From: Pseudomonadota bacterium | Lineage (GTDB): Bacteria; Pseudomonadota; Gammaproteobacteria; Burkholderiales; Rhodocyclaceae | Direction: 5' to 3' | NCBI GenBank assembly: GCA_021849505.1 | Contig: JAJZSW010000015.1 | Span: 1 to 41,906, forward strand | Length of the DNA stretch: 41,906 nucleotides | Part shown: piece after piece, positions 39,194 through 41,906 of the stretch | Layout: every line of letters begins with the position of its first letter | Position numbering within the stretch: position 1 is the stretch's first letter | Made by a program: the position numbers and the translations under genes | Notes under the pieces: generated by a model | Database searches by the model: none | Told to the model about the DNA's origin: nothing | What the model saw: the letters and a program-made list of their open reading frames with translations, nothing else

Positions 39194-40492
39194 ATGCTTA
39201 CTGATACCCGGCTACGCAACCTGAAACCTGGTGATAAGCTTTACAAAGTCCGTGACCGGGAGGGGCTTTATGTCGCTGTCACCCCCGCAGGAACCATTTC
39301 GTTCCGGTATGACTATGCGATCAATGGTCGGTACGAGACGATCACGTTTGGACGCTACGGCGCTGGTGGTATGACTCTCGCTGAGGCGCGTGTGGCGTTG
39401 CACGAGGCGAAGAGGCTGATTGCTGCTGGCAAGTCTCCAGCTCAAGCGAAGGCAAGGGCGAAGAAGAAGGACAGCTCCTCGAAATCATTCGACGATTGGG
39501 CGCAGGCATGGCTGCGTGGGTATGAGATGGCCGAGTCCACACGCGATATGCGTAGAGCCATCTACGAGCGCGAATTGAAACGACCGTTCGGCAACAAGCG
39601 CCTGACGGAGATCACGGACGATGACCTTCGGCAACTAACCGATATGATCGTCGACCGGGGGGCCCCGGCGACCGCTGTCCACGCACGGGAGGTGGTGTTG
39701 CAGGTTTATCGCTGGGCCAATGAGCGCGGACAGAAGGTCAAGAATCCGGCTGAGGAGGTTCGTCCATCGACCATCGCGAAGTTCCAGCCTCGTGATCGTG
39801 CCTTATCGCCAGAAGAGATAGGCTTAATGTATGAGTACATGGATCGTATCGGTACATCGCCGCAATTTCGCGCTGGAGCCAAACTGCTGTTGCTGACGAT
39901 GGTCCGTAAGTCGGAGTTGTCCAATGCGAAATGGTCGGAGGTGAATTTTAGTGAGGCTGTCTGGACGATCCCAAAAGAAAGGATGAAGCGCCGGATGCCC
40001 CACAACGTTTATCTATCGCGCCAAGCGCTCGATATCCTAGTCGCGCTTAAAACGTTTGCGGGTGGTTCAGAATACGTCCTTCCATCGCGCTACGACTCGG
40101 ATTTGCCGATGAGCAGCGCAACCTTCAATCAGGTGCTGACGCTGACATACAAGGCAGCGCAGAAGGATGGAAAGCCTCTCGGAAAATTTGGTCCCCATGA
40201 CCTGCGTCGAACGGCTAGCACATTGCTGCATGAAGCTGGTTACAACACCGACTGGATCGAGAAGTGTCTTGCTCACGAGCAAAAAGGGGTCCGGGCGGTC
40301 TACAACAAGGCGGAATACGCTGAGCAGCGCCGAGCGATGATGCAGGATTGGGCCGACATGATCAACCATTGGGCGCAACAAGCTACTAGGCCGGTTGAAG
40401 CCCAGGAGCCAGCGGTTGTACTGCAGCTTCCTTCCTTGCGTCAATCCAAGCCTCGACTTCCCGCAGATCCCATGCAACCAGGCGTGGAGTGA
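39194..40492 (+). CDS. int: P4-type tyrosine integrase of the guaA-associated island
   Basis: Site-specific recombinase for integration and excision of the element, 432 residues. It has an N-terminal arm-binding DUF4102 domain (about 1-85: LRNLKPGDKLYKVRDREGLY), a SAM-like core-binding domain (about 95-185) and a catalytic domain with R238 (MVRKSEL), K261, H335-x-x-R338 (HDLRR), H361 (LAHEQ) and Y370 (AVYNKAEY). The start at ATG 39194 has AAAGGAAA upstream; a TTG at 39173 is rejected. The last 36 codons overlap the convergent AlpA-type gene. GC content and codon use are visibly lower than in the chromosomal genes. It directly follows guaA, its likely target. Confidence 0.95.
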   Translation: MLTDTRLRNLKPGDKLYKVRDREGLYVAVTPAGTISFRYDYAINGRYETITFGRYGAGGMTLAEARVALHEAKRLIAAGKSPAQAKARAKKKDSSSKSFDDWAQAWLRGYEMAESTRDMRRAIYERELKRPFGNKRLTEITDDDLRQLTDMIVDRGAPATAVHAREVVLQVYRWANERGQKVKNPAEEVRPSTIAKFQPRDRALSPEEIGLMYEYMDRIGTSPQFRAGAKLLLLTMVRKSELSNAKWSEVNFSEAVWTIPKERMKRRMPHNVYLSRQALDILVALKTFAGGSEYVLPSRYDSDLPMSSATFNQVLTLTYKAAQKDGKPLGKFGPHDLRRTASTLLHEAGYNTDWIEKCLAHEQKGVRAVYNKAEYAEQRRAMMQDWADMINHWAQQATRPVEAQEPAVVLQLPSLRQSKPRLPADPMQPGVE

Positions 40493-40634
40493 TCGCGAAA
40501 CGCCTAGGGAATTCGCCACGCTTTTCCATCTCGAGGATGGTTCGTTCGGATAAAGGGACGATCTTCAGAAGTTGCTTCCGGTTGATAAGAACTCTACCTA
40601 CTGAAAGGAATTCGTCATCTGAAATGGTACGCAT
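40386..40634 (-). CDS. AlpA-family DNA-binding regulator/excisionase-like protein
   Basis: Small helix-turn-helix protein, 82 residues from the ATG at 40634. LLKIVPLSERTILEMEKRG followed by EFPRRFAITPRLVAWDLREVEAWI matches the AlpA/MerR-like winged HTH, including the typical W at the end of the wing. AlpA-type proteins activate excision or regulate integrase genes in P4-like elements. The frame can be extended to 40712, but GGAA 8 bp before 40634 and the N-terminus favour the shorter form. The 3' 107 bp are antisense to the end of the integrase gene. Its start codon is preceded by a cluster of 10-bp-phased repeats. Confidence 0.82.
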   Translation of the reverse strand: MRTISDDEFLSVGRVLINRKQLLKIVPLSERTILEMEKRGEFPRRFAITPRLVAWDLREVEAWIDARKEAAVQPLAPGLQPA

Positions 40635-40639
40635 CGCAT

Positions 40640-40665
40640 TTCCGGTAGTTGCTGGTAGTTGCCAA
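40640..40665 (-). repeat. 10-bp-phased repeat cluster 3, upstream of the AlpA-type gene
   Basis: On the minus strand TTGGCA (40665-40660), CCAGCA (40655-40650) and CCGGAA (40645-40640) are 10 bp apart. GCAACTACC is repeated exactly at the same pitch. It resembles cluster 2 in sequence (TGGCAAC then GCAA) and lies 6 bp before the gene start. Confidence 0.6.
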
Positions 40666-40724
40666 AAATCTACCGACTGACAGCGCCATTTCGACGGGTC
40701 AAAAGCGCACAAACCCGACGCATT

Positions 40725-41906
40725 TCACTCTAGTCCGGCTTCCTCCAGAAACCGCGACTCCAACCCTTCCTCCATGGCGCTGCTCAGGATCAGTCGGTGC
40801 CGAGCCCGCGTCATGCCGACATAGAGGAGGCGTCTTTCATCCTCCTCCGTCGAATCCGTGTGCGGCAGGTTGCCATCCTCGCAACCCATGATCCAGACGT
40901 TGTCGAATTCGAGGCCTTTCGAAGCGTGCAGCGTCATGATCTGCACGGCGGGCTTCTGGCGATTCGGACTGGATCGTCCTAGGATCGAAAGCCGCTGGGC
41001 AAGCGAACCGGGCATCCTGGCAATGGATGCCTCCAGCTTTCTCAATAGATTCGCCTGGTTTGGCTTGCAGTAATCGAACAGGAAAGCGGCGACGCCATGG
41101 ACGACGAGCGTCGGCCGCCCCTTCGCCGCCTGGTCGCGCCACGAGGCAAGCCCCATACGGAGGCGCAGAAGCGCCTTCCGGGTGCCATCCTCTTCCGGGG
41201 CCTGTTCGATGGCGGATTCCAGACGGGCAGCGCAGCCTCCGAACGAACGCCGCGAATGCCCATTGACCCACTCAGCCTGGATGCCGCAGAAAGAGAGGGC
41301 GTTCGCCAGTCCGGTCCAGGAATCATCCACGACTGAACGTAACAGGCCGGAAAATACGCTGCCAATCGAGTGTTCCCAAACGCTCTTGCCACCGGAGCGG
41401 ACGCATGGCCTGTCGATGTCGGACAAGGCCAGCTCGACTGCATCGAGGATCAGATTGGTTCGGGCGAGGATTGCCCATTCATCGTCCTGAGACCCATTCC
41501 TGATGGTCCTGACGATCTGATCGACCTCGGCCCAGCGGTCAGGGGCGCGGATTACCCGGATCTCGCCAGCATCTTCACGGTGAGCGGTGATCTTTTTGGC
41601 GGCCCGGTTGCGGTTGTGGGCGATCAGCTTGGCGGCATGGCCAAGGATGTTTGGTGCGCACCGGTAATTGACCGGCAGGGTAGTCTCGGTCGCTGACAGC
41701 GCGAATGTGATTTTCTGCAACCCGGCGTATCCCAAAGCGTGGCGGAAAGCGTACAGGCTTTGGTCGTCGTCACCAACCAAAGTGATCTCGGCGCCGGCGC
41801 GGCCGTGGAGCAGAATCCACTCCATCTGCACTTCGTCCATGTCCTGCGCCTCGTCCACCAGCAGCCAGCGGATCGGAAGTGGTGGCATGTCCCCACGTGC
41901 CATTCG
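40725..41906 (-). CDS. UvrD/Rep-like superfamily 1 helicase (partial, 5' end beyond right edge)
   Basis: C-terminal 394 or so residues of a UvrD-type ATP-dependent DNA helicase. Visible in order: Walker B/motif II LLVDEAQDMDEVQ, motif III VGDDDQSLYAFRHA, motif IV NYRCAPNI, motif V MTLHASKGLEFDNVWIMG and motif VI ERRLLYVGMTRARHRL. Walker A must lie upstream, beyond the window; the codon before the ATG at 41903 is in frame and open, so that ATG is internal. It is the first cargo or backbone gene after the integrase module and reads toward the AlpA-type gene. It could serve element transfer or replication, or belong to a defence system; the missing neighbour decides this. Confidence 0.9.
   Translation of the reverse strand, partial: RMARGDMPPLPIRWLLVDEAQDMDEVQMEWILLHGRAGAEITLVGDDDQSLYAFRHALGYAGLQKITFALSATETTLPVNYRCAPNILGHAAKLIAHNRNRAAKKITAHREDAGEIRVIRAPDRWAEVDQIVRTIRNGSQDDEWAILARTNLILDAVELALSDIDRPCVRSGGKSVWEHSIGSVFSGLLRSVVDDSWTGLANALSFCGIQAEWVNGHSRRSFGGCAARLESAIEQAPEEDGTRKALLRLRMGLASWRDQAAKGRPTLVVHGVAAFLFDYCKPNQANLLRKLEASIARMPGSLAQRLSILGRSSPNRQKPAVQIMTLHASKGLEFDNVWIMGCEDGNLPHTDSTEEDERRLLYVGMTRARHRLILSSAMEEGLESRFLEEAGLE

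Overview
The window is a stretch of bacterial chromosome, GC-rich and densely coding. It ends on the right in the start of an integrated mobile element. Gene content and order point to a betaproteobacterium, most likely Rhodocyclales or a close relative: glnD-map facing away from rpsB-tsf-pyrH-frr-uppS-cdsA-dxr-rseP-bamA-skp-lpxD-fabZ-lpxA-lpxB-rnhB, and smpB facing away from ratA-rnfH. The order-level placement is inference; no rRNA is present to fix it. I found no tRNA, rRNA, CRISPR array or complete insertion sequence.

Layout. 1-713: 5' part of a MoxR-type AAA+ ATPase (minus strand, runs off the left edge). 794-5852: plus-strand genes for a histone-deacetylase-fold hydrolase, dapA, bamC, a metallo-beta-lactamase-fold hydrolase and rlmD. 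5849-9641: minus-strand genes typA, a Bax-inhibitor-1 family membrane protein and a DsbB-like/DsbA-like pair. 9725-10480: a thioinosine/thioadenosine phosphorylase. 10505-13916: map and glnD (minus). 13991-30367: a very long plus-strand run that begins at a strong rpsB promoter. It covers translation factors, UMP kinase, undecaprenyl-PP and CDP-DAG synthesis, DXR, the RseP protease, BamA, Skp, the early lipid A enzymes, RNase HII, an RNA methyltransferase, NfeD and a paraslipin. 30364-31551: a Bcr/CflA-type efflux transporter (minus). 31696-33849: a secreted rhodanese-fold protein without catalytic cysteine, followed by a chemoreceptor. 33907-35651: smpB (minus), ratA-rnfH (plus) and a DUF4124 protein (minus). 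35733-38820: guaB and guaA.

From about 38794 onward the sequence changes character. The 3' end of guaA, a known integration target, is followed by an AT-richer 373-bp spacer. This spacer holds two clusters of 10-bp-phased CTGGCA-type hexamers, an intrinsic terminator and six scattered GGGTAT boxes. Next come a P4-type tyrosine integrase, a convergent overlapping AlpA-type regulator with a third hexamer cluster upstream, and the C-terminal part of a UvrD-like helicase that runs off the right edge. I read this as the left (attL) end of a guaA-integrated genomic island or ICE.

The most unusual signal outside the island is a 25-27-bp dispersed repeat, core AAAGTCGGCGCTGGCGGGAC. It occurs five times, with a possible sixth. 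Three copies sit exactly at the stop codons of unrelated genes. Two lie in-frame inside UppS and the RNA methyltransferase, where they encode nearly the same nonapeptide. A second, hairpin-rich repeat extends the DXR C-terminus, and a 12-bp tandem repeat spans the rseP stop codon.
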